Of a DNA stretch of 10,567 bases, positions 1 through 6,327 are shown one piece after another. Made by a program: the position numbers and the translations under genes. The stretch is taken from the NCBI GenBank assembly GCA_044356825.1, contig JBIKVM010000094.1:1-10567 (forward strand), given 5' to 3'. Each line of letters opens with the position of its first letter. Position 1 is the stretch's first letter. The notes under the pieces were generated by a model. The model ran no database searches and was not told the DNA's origin. It worked only from the letters and a program-made list of their open reading frames with translations. Source of the DNA: JAUREX01 sp044356825. GTDB lineage: Bacteria > Pseudomonadota > Alphaproteobacteria > Rhodobacterales > Rhodobacteraceae.

Positions 1-1
1 T

Positions 2-88
2 GCCTACATCGGCCAGGCGGGAGAGCCTGCACGCCAGCGCCTGTCGGTGATCAGCGAGATCAACGAAGAGATTGACCTTTTCGATTGA
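2..88 (+). CDS. C-terminal end of an unidentified protein (partial)
   Basis: The frame is open from the window edge and gives 28 residues, starting AYIGQAGEPARQRL and ending EINEEIDLFD, then a TGA at 86-88. The tail is acidic and looks like genuine coding sequence: codon use is sensible and the segment is amphipathic and probably helical. Too little is present to assign a family. The start lies outside the window. It is on the same strand as dusA but 288 bases from the dusA start, so an operon with dusA is unlikely. A small inverted repeat (CTTTTC GATT GAAAAG, 77-92) spans the stop codon. It has no T-run after it, so I do not call it a terminator. I do not recognise this protein; that it is a real gene is an inference from the frame. 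Confidence 0.5.
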   Translation, partial: AYIGQAGEPARQRLSVISEINEEIDLFD

Positions 89-376
89 AAAGCGTCGATG
101 CGCCCGGAACCCCCGACCCAAGGCGTTCGCGGTGGCGTCGATGGACCTGGTTTCATTTCGGCGCGGTCAACGGTGTAATCTCAGGCGGCCAGCGAGGTGA
201 ACGGTCGAGGCGGAGGTTGGCGACTTTAACCAAGCACCATACGGAGCCCCCGCTGACCGGTCCCAGCGTGGAGCGATGTCCGCAGCGAGCCGTCGCAAAG
301 GGCGATGTTCGCGGATATCAGGGCGAAGCCCGGCGCGGGGCATGCCCATGTCAACGGATCGATGAGACAAGAAAAC
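89..376. other. Stretch without a convincing gene upstream of dusA
   Basis: These 288 bases separate the partial left-hand gene from dusA. Short open frames cross the stretch on both strands, but none has a ribosome site, a recognisable domain or the third-position G/C bias of the neighbours. By eye it is less GC-rich than the rest of the window. It contains two near-identical 11-base direct copies, GCGATGTCCGC (274-284) and GCGATGTTCGC (302-312), and a lone TTAACC (226-231). It probably carries the dusA promoter, but no clear -35/-10 pair can be defended. Decayed mobile-element or island-border sequence is possible but not shown. Confidence 0.4.
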
Positions 377-1357
377 ATGGAAAAAAGACCGCATAGACTG
401 GCCGTGGCGCCCATGATGGACTGGACCGACCGGCATTGCCGGGCGTTCCACCGCCTCATGTCGCGCGAGGTCACGCTCTACACCGAGATGGTGACGGCCC
501 AGGCCATCGTGCATGGCGATGCCGCGCGATTGCTTGCCCATGACGCGGATGAGGGGCCCGTCGTGCTCCAGCTTGGCGGGTCGGATCCCGCGATGCTCGC
601 GCGGGCGGCGCCGATCGGGGTGGCGCATGGCTATGGCGCGATCGACCTCAACTGCGGCTGCCCGTCCGATCGCGTGCAGTCTGGCATCTTCGGGGCGGTG
701 CTGATGCGCGACCCCGAGCGGGTTGCGGCCTGCGTCGCGGCCCTGCGCGAGGCGGTCGACGTGCCCGTATCGGTCAAGTGCCGGCTCGGCGTCGATGACC
801 AGCCCGTCGAGGATACGCTGCCGCGCTTTCTTGAGACGCTGCGCGCGGCCGGGTTGCGCGCAGTGACGATCCATGCCCGCAAGGCCTGGCTCGAGGGTCT
901 GAGCCCGCGCGAGAACCGCGAGATCCCGCCGCTCGACTACGGGCTGGCGCGCCGGATGGTCGCGGCGTTCCCCGATCTCGCGATCACGCTCAACGGCGGG
1001 ATCACCACGCTTTCCGAGGTGCGCGAGGCTCTGGCGCAGGGCTTTGCCGGTGTCATGGTCGGGCGCGCTGCCTATCACGACCCCGCCGCCATCGTGCTGC
1101 CGGCCGATCCGGTCGTCTTCGGCACGGAGGCGCCATTCGAAGCGCCGTTCGCGGTCGCGCAGGCGATGCGCCCTCGCATCGCGCGCCATGTCGCGGCAGG
1201 CGGGCGGATGCATGCGATTACCCGCCACATGCTCGGGCTTTTTCACGGCCTTCCCGGTGCGCGTGCATGGCGGCGCTTGCTGTCCGAGGGTTCCTCGGCC
1301 GGGCTCGAGAGCTATGATGCAGCCCTTGCGGCCGTTTCCCGGGCCGAGGCGGCCTGA
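377..1357 (+). CDS. dusA: tRNA-dihydrouridine(20/20a) synthase DusA
   Basis: This is an FMN-dependent, NADPH-using enzyme that reduces uridines in the tRNA D-loop (U20 and U20a for the DusA subfamily). The 326-residue product is a TIM barrel with family signatures in order: APMMDWTDRHCR (11-22), the active-site loop NCGCPSDRV (92-100) with catalytic Cys95, VKCRLGVDD (133-141), and the DusA-specific block HARKAWLEGLSPRENREIPP (166-185). The FMN phosphate-binding region is LNGGI (205-209) and GVMVGR (225-230). The ATG at 377 puts MEKRPHRLAVAPMMDW at the N-terminus, as expected for DusA. An in-frame ATG at 362 adds five residues, and one at 305 adds 24 with no family support. Neither 377 nor 362 has a strong Shine-Dalgarno. 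The gene appears monocistronic and ends 10 bases from the convergent FliM-like gene. The family assignment is very secure; the exact start is less so. Confidence 0.96.
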   Translation: MEKRPHRLAVAPMMDWTDRHCRAFHRLMSREVTLYTEMVTAQAIVHGDAARLLAHDADEGPVVLQLGGSDPAMLARAAPIGVAHGYGAIDLNCGCPSDRVQSGIFGAVLMRDPERVAACVAALREAVDVPVSVKCRLGVDDQPVEDTLPRFLETLRAAGLRAVTIHARKAWLEGLSPRENREIPPLDYGLARRMVAAFPDLAITLNGGITTLSEVREALAQGFAGVMVGRAAYHDPAAIVLPADPVVFGTEAPFEAPFAVAQAMRPRIARHVAAGGRMHAITRHMLGLFHGLPGARAWRRLLSEGSSAGLESYDAALAAVSRAEAA

Positions 1358-1364
1358 CGCCGCC
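1348..1364. terminator. Possible bidirectional hairpin between convergent genes
   Basis: A perfect 6-base-pair GC stem, GGCGGC (1348-1353) and GCCGCC (1359-1364), with a five-base loop overlaps the dusA stop codon and the 10-base gap to the convergent minus-strand gene. On the plus strand only CCTT follows, so a proper U-tract is missing. It may help end transcription from either side, but GC-rich sequence makes such stems common by chance. Confidence 0.25.
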
Positions 1365-1367
1365 CCT

Positions 1368-2330
1368 TCAGCCGTGTGGCGTCCGGCTTCGCGTCAGCGC
1401 CGGCCCCTCGGCGCGCGGGAAAAGCATCCGCGCCGTCTCCTGCGGGTCGATCACGGCCAGGCGCACGGCGCGCATGCCGCGGTTCTGGCCAAGCCGGCAG
1501 AGCGCCACGGGCCGCCCGCCCGGCGCCTCGAGGGCGATCTGCTCGAGATTGGCCATGTCGATGCGCAAGCTGTCCCCCGTCTTGAGTGCCAGAACCTCAT
1601 CGAGCGAGAGGCGAATACGGCCGACCACGCCCTCGAGCGGGGCTTCGACCTGCAAGACGGTGTCGCGCATGATCGTGGACCAGTGCCGCGCCGCCTCGAT
1701 CGCGGCTTCAGGCGCGCCGCGACGCGGGGCAGGGCGTGGCCCGCGCCCCTCGGCCGGCAGCGCGATCATGACGCGGCCGCGCCGCGCGCCGCCTGCTGCC
1801 GTCACCTCGCATTCGAGCGTGCGATAGGCGGTATCCTCGAGCAGCAACTCCATCCCGCCGGCGTCGGCCAGATGCGCCCCGAACCGGAATCCCGCGGTCC
1901 AGGTCAGGTCATCGGAATGGACGAGTTCGGCACTGAGCGCGCGCAGCGCTGCGTCCACTGGTTCGGCGACCATCGCGGCGTCGGTGCGGGTGGGACGGCG
2001 CGGCATGACGGCGCTGCGCGCGACGCGCTTCATCGTCTGCACCTCGATCAGCGCAGTGAGAACCTCCGGCCCGATGACGATGAGGCCAAGGCCCCCCTCG
2101 GGCCCCTCGAGCGTTGCCATCAGCGCGTTCTCGGGTGGCAGTTCCATCAGTTCAGCAAGCTTGCGCCGCACCTCGCGCACCGGCCCGACATCGATGGCAA
2201 GGCCAAGCGCTTCATGCGTCGCCCGCGCAAGCGCAAGGCGCCAGCCGCGCTCGGCCGTGTCGGTATCGCGCACGGGAACGAAGCGTTTGCCCGCTTCGAG
2301 CTTGCGCCGCAGCACTGCATTCGCAGACAT
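1368..2330 (-). CDS. FliM/FliN-family flagellar motor switch-like protein
   Basis: The product has 320 residues. Its C-terminal third (about 221-295, from RDTVLQVEAPLEGVVGRIRL to VRLAVIDP) reads as a SpoA/FliN-type domain, the small beta-barrel that builds the flagellar C-ring, including the LKTGDSLRID stretch. The middle part, with GLIVIGPEVLTALIEVQTM (82-100) and DAALRALSAEL (126-136), resembles the CheC-like middle domain of FliM, and total length matches FliM (about 330). The N-terminus, MSANAVLRRKLEAGKRF, lacks the usual FliM motif LSQxEIDALL that binds phosphorylated CheY. The start at 2330 has AAGG seven bases upstream; an upstream in-frame start at 2384 is poorly supported. No other motility gene is in the window. 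Residues about 190-210 form an Arg/Pro-rich linker before the SpoA domain. The domain call is fairly secure; whether it works in the flagellar motor is inferred. Confidence 0.8.
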   Translation of the reverse strand: MSANAVLRRKLEAGKRFVPVRDTDTAERGWRLALARATHEALGLAIDVGPVREVRRKLAELMELPPENALMATLEGPEGGLGLIVIGPEVLTALIEVQTMKRVARSAVMPRRPTRTDAAMVAEPVDAALRALSAELVHSDDLTWTAGFRFGAHLADAGGMELLLEDTAYRTLECEVTAAGGARRGRVMIALPAEGRGPRPAPRRGAPEAAIEAARHWSTIMRDTVLQVEAPLEGVVGRIRLSLDEVLALKTGDSLRIDMANLEQIALEAPGGRPVALCRLGQNRGMRAVRLAVIDPQETARMLFPRAEGPALTRSRTPHG

Positions 2331-2408
2331 GATCCCGCCTTTCGCCGCGCAATTCTGTGCGCGATCGCGGCACGATAGGCCCACCGGGTTAGCAAATCGT
2401 TTCCGGGA

Positions 2409-3227
2409 TCAGTTCTCGGGCACGGCCGAGAGGATCGCGAGCGCCGCCCCGTGCAGGGTGGGATTCGCCGCGGCGAGGATCCGCCCGCCGCCATGTGCGG
2501 GCCGCCCGCGCCAGTCGGTGACGATGCCGCCCGCGGCCGCGATCACCGCGATCGGGGCGCAGACGTCGTAGGATTCGAGCCCGGCCTCGATCACGAGGTC
2601 GATCTGGCCCGCGGCGATCAGGGCGTAGGCGTAGCAATCCATCCCGTAGCGCGTCAGGCGCACCGCGCGCGCGACGCCCTCGAAGCCCGCGCGTTCGGCC
2701 GGGGTGCCGACCTCTGGGAAGGTCGAGAAGAGGATCGCATCGGCAAGCCGGGCCGTCGGGCGTGTCCCAAGCGCCGCCGTCCCCCCCGGCCAGGCCATGA
2801 CCGCCTGCCCGAGGCCACCCTCGAACCGCTCGCCGGTGAAGGGTTGGTCGATCAGGCCATAGATCGGCCCGCCCGCGTCGCTGACCGCGATCAGCACCCC
2901 CCAGACGGGCGTGCCCGACATGTAGGAGCGCGTGCCGTCGATCGGGTCGATCACCCAGGTCAGGCCGGAGCGGCCCGCGGTCGGGGCGTATTCCTCGCCG
3001 AGGATCGCATCCTCGGGCCGCCGGCGGGCGAGGACCGCGCGCATCGCGGCCTCGGCCTCGCGGTCGGCGATGGTGACGGGGTCGAAGCGCGCGGCCTCTT
3101 TGGATTCGGCGTGCAGGCCGCGGCTGCGGAAATGGCGCAAGGTCGTGACCCGCGCGGCATCAGCCATCTCATGGGCGACCGCGCGCAGCTCGGCAGCGGT
3201 GGCGGGGTCGGGCAGGGCAGGGGGCAT
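2409..3227 (-). CDS. hisN: Inositol monophosphatase-family phosphatase, probably histidinol-phosphatase (HisN)
   Basis: This is a Mg-dependent phosphomonoesterase of the FIG/IMPase superfamily, 272 residues from the chosen start. Metal-binding signatures are in order: GEEYAP with Glu78/Glu79 (77-82), WVIDPIDGTRSY with Asp94 and Asp97 (91-102), and GLESYDVCAP with Asp221 (217-225), then AAGGIVTDWRG (231-241). In inositol monophosphatase the last motif usually begins Trp-Asp. The Tyr-Asp here, with the following GG-VTDW block, fits the HisN-type histidinol-phosphatase branch (last but one step of histidine synthesis) better than SuhB. Start 3227 has GAGG five bases upstream and gives a family-typical length. 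An ATG at 3260 would add 11 Pro-rich residues. The gene lies just downstream of a strong terminator, so it probably has its own promoter. An inositol- or nucleotide-phosphatase role is the main alternative. Confidence 0.82.
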   Translation of the reverse strand: MPPALPDPATAAELRAVAHEMADAARVTTLRHFRSRGLHAESKEAARFDPVTIADREAEAAMRAVLARRRPEDAILGEEYAPTAGRSGLTWVIDPIDGTRSYMSGTPVWGVLIAVSDAGGPIYGLIDQPFTGERFEGGLGQAVMAWPGGTAALGTRPTARLADAILFSTFPEVGTPAERAGFEGVARAVRLTRYGMDCYAYALIAAGQIDLVIEAGLESYDVCAPIAVIAAAGGIVTDWRGRPAHGGGRILAAANPTLHGAALAILSAVPEN

Positions 3228-3280
3228 GGGGGCCTCGGGCGGTGGCGCTCGGGTGTTCATGCCACGCCCGCCCGGCATGG

Positions 3281-3310
3281 AAAAGGGGCCCGCGCCTCTG
3301 CGCGGGCCCC
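3281..3310 (-). terminator. Rho-independent terminator of the ABC transporter/dihydropyrimidinase operon
   Basis: A perfect 11-base-pair stem, GGGGCCCGCGC (3285-3295) and GCGCGGGCCCC (3300-3310), encloses a four-base loop. On the minus strand it is followed directly by TTTT (3284-3281). It starts 11 bases beyond the stop codon of the substrate-binding protein gene. Stem strength, short loop, U-tract and position all fit an intrinsic terminator for leftward transcription. There is no T-run on the plus-strand side, so it should act in one direction. Confidence 0.88.
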
Positions 3311-3321
3311 CCTCGCGCGCC

Positions 3322-4305
3322 TTATTGCAGCGCCTTGTCCGTGATCTGGTGCGTCCAGGCCCCCTCGGGCGCCTTGGAGATGACCGGGTCCGACCCGCCC
3401 GCCAGCAGCGTCGCCACCGTGCGGTCATAGTCGGCCGGATCGAGCGCGCCGTTCGAGCCCGCGGTCAGCTTCGCGACCTCGCCCATCATCCGCTTCTGGT
3501 GGCCTTCGGTCTGGGCGCCCGTGTCGTCGTTGTCGAGCACGATCATCGCCGCCTCGTCGGGGTTCGCCTCGGCGTATTTCCAGCCCTTCATCGAGGCGCG
3601 CACGAAGCGCACCATCTTGTCCTCGAAGGCCGGGTCGGTGAGGTTCTGCTCGAGCACATAGAGACCGTCCTCGAGCGTCGCGACGCCCTGATCCTCATAC
3701 TTGAAGGTCACGAGATCATCGGGGCTGATGCCCGCGTCGATCACCTGCCAGTACTCGTTGTAGGTCATCGTCGAGATGCAGGCCGCCTGCTTTTGCAGCA
3801 GCGGATCGACGTTGAAGCCCTGCTTGAGCACCTCGACCCCGTCGGCGCCGCCCGTGGTCGGGATGCCGAGCGTACCCATCCAGCTCAGGAACGGATATTC
3901 GTTGCCGAAGAACCACACGCCCAGCGTCTTGCCCTTGAAGTCGGCGGGGCTCGAGATCCCCGTCTCCTTGAGGCAGGTCAGCATCATGCCCGAGGACTTG
4001 AACGGCTGCGCGATGTTGACGACCGGCGCGCCCTGCTCGCGCGCGGCGAGCGCCGAGGGCAGCCAGTCCACCATCACATCCGCCCCGCCGCCGAGCAGCA
4101 CCTGCACCGGCGCGATGTCGGGCCCGCCCGCCTTGATCGTGACGTTGAGGCCCTCTTCCTCATAGAAGCCCTTGTCGAGGGCGACGTAGTAGCCCGCGAA
4201 CTGCGCCTGCGTGACCCACTTGAGCTGCAGCGTCACGTCGTCGGCGGCCTGCGCCGCCCCGGCGAGCAGCCCTGCCGCCGCCATTCCTGCCAGAAATCGC
4301 TTCAT
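3322..4305 (-). CDS. ABC transporter substrate-binding protein, NMT1/THI5 type (probable pyrimidine binding)
   Basis: The 327-residue precursor has a classical Sec signal peptide: MKRF, a hydrophobic Ala/Leu/Gly core, and a likely cleavage site AQA|ADD after residue 20. The mature part has the NMT1/THI5 layout: LQLKWVTQAQFAGYYVALDKG (27-47), GFYEEEGLNV (46-55), the LLGGGADVMV segment (70-79) and GKTLGVWFFGNEYPFLSWM (125-143). The last block is typical of binding proteins for pyrimidine-ring ligands such as thiamine precursors and of the pyrimidine ABC transporter linked to reductive uracil breakdown. Its Cys residues (111, 176) are not in a lipobox, so it should be a free periplasmic protein. 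It is last in the operon, four bases after permease 2, with a consensus ribosome site, as expected for a product needed in excess. Ligand choice is inferred from neighbours. Confidence 0.9.
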   Translation of the reverse strand: MKRFLAGMAAAGLLAGAAQAADDVTLQLKWVTQAQFAGYYVALDKGFYEEEGLNVTIKAGGPDIAPVQVLLGGGADVMVDWLPSALAAREQGAPVVNIAQPFKSSGMMLTCLKETGISSPADFKGKTLGVWFFGNEYPFLSWMGTLGIPTTGGADGVEVLKQGFNVDPLLQKQAACISTMTYNEYWQVIDAGISPDDLVTFKYEDQGVATLEDGLYVLEQNLTDPAFEDKMVRFVRASMKGWKYAEANPDEAAMIVLDNDDTGAQTEGHQKRMMGEVAKLTAGSNGALDPADYDRTVATLLAGGSDPVISKAPEGAWTHQITDKALQ

Positions 4306-4309
4306 CGTC

Positions 4310-4317
4310 TCACCTCC
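4310..4317 (-). promoter_or_regulatory. Strong Shine-Dalgarno overlapping the permease 2 stop codon
   Basis: On the minus strand the sequence reads GGAGGTGA, with GGAGG seven bases before the ATG at 4305. Its last three bases are the TGA stop of the upstream permease. It is the best ribosome site in the operon and fixes the start of the binding-protein gene. It should allow higher translation of the binding protein than of the membrane parts. Confidence 0.85.
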
Positions 4318-5437
4318 GTTGCGGACCGCGCGCGCGGTCCCGTTGTGACGGGTGCCAGAAGGTCACCCGCCGTTCCATCGCGGCGACCAGCCCATAGAGG
4401 GCCGATCCCGCCAAAGCCGCCACCGCAATCTCGGCCCAGACCATGTCGAGTTGAAGCCTGCCGACCTCGGTCGAGATGCGAAAACCCATCCCCTTTATCG
4501 GACTGCCGAAGAATTCGGCAACAATCGCCCCGATCAGCGCAAGCGTGGTCGCGATCTTGAGCCCGTTGAAGATGAAGGGCATCGCGGCGGGCAGGCGCAG
4601 CTTCCACAGGCTCTGCCAATAGCCCGCCGACCACGTCGCCATCAGGTCGCGCCCGGCCCGGTCCGTCGCGCCTAGCCCCGCGAGCGTGTTGACGAGGACG
4701 GGGAAGAACACCATCACCACCACCACCGCCGCCTTCGACTGCCAGTCGAAGCCGAACCACATCACAAGGATCGGCGCGATCCCGACGATGGGCAGCGCCG
4801 CCACGAAATTGCCCACGGGCAACAGTCCCCGCTGCAGGAAGGGCGAGCGGTCGACCGCGACCGCGACCGCGACCGCCGCCGCCGCCCCGATCGCATAGCC
4901 CGTGAGCGCGCCCTTGACGATCGTCTGCACGAAATCGATCCAGAGCACATCGGCCGACTCCGCCATCCGCGCCGCGATCGCCGAGGGGGCGGGCAGGATC
5001 ACCGACGGCACGCCGAGGCCCCGCGTCGCGACCTCCCACAGCCACAGGAGCGTGAGCCCGAACACCGCCGGCGCAAGCACGCCCGCCGCGCCGCCCCGCC
5101 CCGCCGCCTCTTCGGCGACGAGGGCCACAAGCATCCACGCCCCAAGCCAGAGCGCGACCACCCCGACCCAGAGCCGCGCCCCGCCGTCCGGCGCGGCATC
5201 GCCCGCAATTCCGGCGCCCGCGAGGCCGAGCGCGAGCGTGACGAGCGCGAGCGCCGCTACCCTCCCGCCGCGCGGCAGGCGCTGGCCCACTACCGCCCCT
5301 CCGGCCGCACCAGCCACGAGCAGAAGCACCACCGCCGCCCAGCCGCCCGGACCTCCGCCGAGCCCCGCAAGCCCGAGCGCAAGCCCGGTTGCCGCAAGCC
5401 CCTGCCAGCGGCCCGGGGTGGCGAAGATCGCCCTCAT
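4310..5437 (-). CDS. ABC transporter permease 2, with long N-terminal membrane extension
   Basis: This inner-membrane subunit has 375 residues. The C-terminal two thirds (about 145-360) are a standard BPD_transp_1 permease of the nitrate/taurine/thiamine-precursor type. It includes VPSVILPAPSAIAARM (143-158), several membrane helices and the EAA-type loop DLMATWSAGYWQSLWKLRLP (264-283) that contacts the ATPase. Ahead of it lie about 120-140 residues rich in Gly/Ala/Leu that look like three or four more membrane segments (about 12-28, 33-50, 58-78, 88-108). The start at 5437 overlaps the stop of permease 1 as ATGA. A longer open frame reaching 5728 is rejected because that part is Arg/Gly-rich and overlaps permease 1. 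A 24-base run of four CGACCG units (4852-4875) encodes the Val-Ala repeat around 188-195. Confidence 0.88.
   Translation of the reverse strand: MRAIFATPGRWQGLAATGLALGLAGLGGGPGGWAAVVLLLVAGAAGGAVVGQRLPRGGRVAALALVTLALGLAGAGIAGDAAPDGGARLWVGVVALWLGAWMLVALVAEEAAGRGGAAGVLAPAVFGLTLLWLWEVATRGLGVPSVILPAPSAIAARMAESADVLWIDFVQTIVKGALTGYAIGAAAAVAVAVAVDRSPFLQRGLLPVGNFVAALPIVGIAPILVMWFGFDWQSKAAVVVVMVFFPVLVNTLAGLGATDRAGRDLMATWSAGYWQSLWKLRLPAAMPFIFNGLKIATTLALIGAIVAEFFGSPIKGMGFRISTEVGRLQLDMVWAEIAVAALAGSALYGLVAAMERRVTFWHPSQRDRARGPQRR
4852..4875. repeat. Four perfect tandem copies of CGACCG inside permease 2
   Basis: The run encodes the alternating Val-Ala stretch of a membrane helix and is followed by a short CCG repeat. 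Because the unit is six bases long, slippage would add or remove two residues without breaking the frame. It is probably just a by-product of GC-rich coding for Val/Ala. Confidence 0.6.
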
Positions 5438-6327
5438 CGCCCGAAGCCCATGCGGTTGAGGGTCGCGCGCTCGACCGCGCCGATCACGCCCACCACGGCG
5501 GCCGCAAGCAGCGCGGCCGCAAACAGCGCGGCCCAGATCTGCACCGTCTGGCCGTAATAGCTCCCCGCCAAGAGCCGGGCGCCGAGCCCGCCCTCCTGCA
5601 CCGGCAATTCGCCGACGATCGCGCCCACGAGCGCCGCCGCCGCCCCCACCTTCATCGAGGCAAAGAGATAGGGCATCGACGCCGGCAGCCGCAGCCGCAC
5701 GAAGCTCTGCGCCCCACTCGCCCCCCATGTCCGCATGAGGTCAAGCTGCATCGGATCGGGGCTGCGCAGCCCCTTCACCATCCCGACCACGACCGGAAAG
5801 AAGGAGAGATAGGCCGAGATCACGGCCTTCGGCACCAGCCCCGTGAGGCCGACCGAGGCGAGCACCACGATGATCATCGGCGCGATGGCAAGGATCGGCA
5901 CCGTCTGGCTCGCGATCGCCCAGGGCATGACTGAGGCATCCATCGCCCGGTTGTAGACGATCCCGACCGCAAGGAGCACGCCGAAGCCCGCCCCGATGGC
6001 AAAGCCGAGTGCGGCGGCCGACAGCGTCACCCAGCCGTGATAGATGAGGCTGCGGTTCGACAGGCTGCCCGAGCGCACGATGCCGCGCTTTCCCGTCACC
6101 TCCTCGACCCAGGTCGTGCGCCAGAACTCGGCCGCGACCTGATGGGGGGCTGGCAGAAGCGGGCGTTCCTGCACGAAGGCATCGCGCACGATGTCGCCAA
6201 AGCCGATCTCGACCCCCGCCCGCGCCGCCTGATCGCGCGTCCATTGCGCGTTGAGCGCGACGGCGCCGGCATACCACAGCACAATGAGCCCCGCGACGAC
6301 GGTCAGCACGGGCAGAAGGCGCGTCAT
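5434..6327 (-). CDS. ABC transporter permease 1
   Basis: This inner-membrane permease has 297 residues and belongs to the BPD_transp_1 family. Helix TM1 is near 6-26, followed by a large predicted periplasmic stretch (about 27-95). Further segments lie near 98-125, 134-157, 166-186, 226-240 and 262-285. The EAA-type cytoplasmic loop is DLMRTWGASGAQSFVRLRLP (196-215), the docking site for the ATPase. It is distinct from permease 2, so the transporter should have a heterodimeric membrane part. The ATG at 6327 overlaps the stop of the acetyltransferase gene as ATGA, and its own stop overlaps the start of permease 2 the same way. The long loop after TM1 is typical of the first permease in the pyrimidine-type ABC set. 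The transporter assignment is secure; the substrate is inferred from the operon. Confidence 0.9.
   Translation of the reverse strand: MTRLLPVLTVVAGLIVLWYAGAVALNAQWTRDQAARAGVEIGFGDIVRDAFVQERPLLPAPHQVAAEFWRTTWVEEVTGKRGIVRSGSLSNRSLIYHGWVTLSAAALGFAIGAGFGVLLAVGIVYNRAMDASVMPWAIASQTVPILAIAPMIIVVLASVGLTGLVPKAVISAYLSFFPVVVGMVKGLRSPDPMQLDLMRTWGASGAQSFVRLRLPASMPYLFASMKVGAAAALVGAIVGELPVQEGGLGARLLAGSYYGQTVQIWAALFAAALLAAAVVGVIGAVERATLNRMGFGR

Noticed and set aside
226..231. TTAACC as a CtrA-type regulatory half-site upstream of dusA
   Set aside because: Only a single half-site is present, without a correctly spaced partner; six bases occur by chance.
167..1246. Minus-strand open frame (359 codons) opposite dusA
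   Set aside because: dusA has all its catalytic signatures on the plus strand. The antisense product is Arg/His-rich and domain-free.
2346..2363. Inverted repeat CGCGCA/TGCGCG between the phosphatase and FliM-like genes as a terminator
   Set aside because: Six base pairs with a six-base loop and no T-run on either strand; such stems are common in GC-rich sequence.
1044..2378. Long plus-strand open frame (444 codons) opposite the FliM-like gene
   Set aside because: It starts inside dusA out of frame and runs antisense to the FliM-like gene. Its translation is Arg/Pro/His-rich with no domain, as expected for antisense reading of GC-rich coding DNA.
2932..4560. Long plus-strand open frame (542 codons) across the phosphatase and binding-protein genes
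   Set aside because: It spans two well-supported minus-strand genes and the terminator between them. The product is Arg/His-rich low-complexity sequence without a recognisable fold.
5438..5728. Upstream extension of permease 2 to 472 residues
   Set aside because: The added 97 residues are Gly/Arg-rich, lie entirely inside permease 1 in another frame, and are not membrane-like. The ATGA overlap at 5437 is the natural start.
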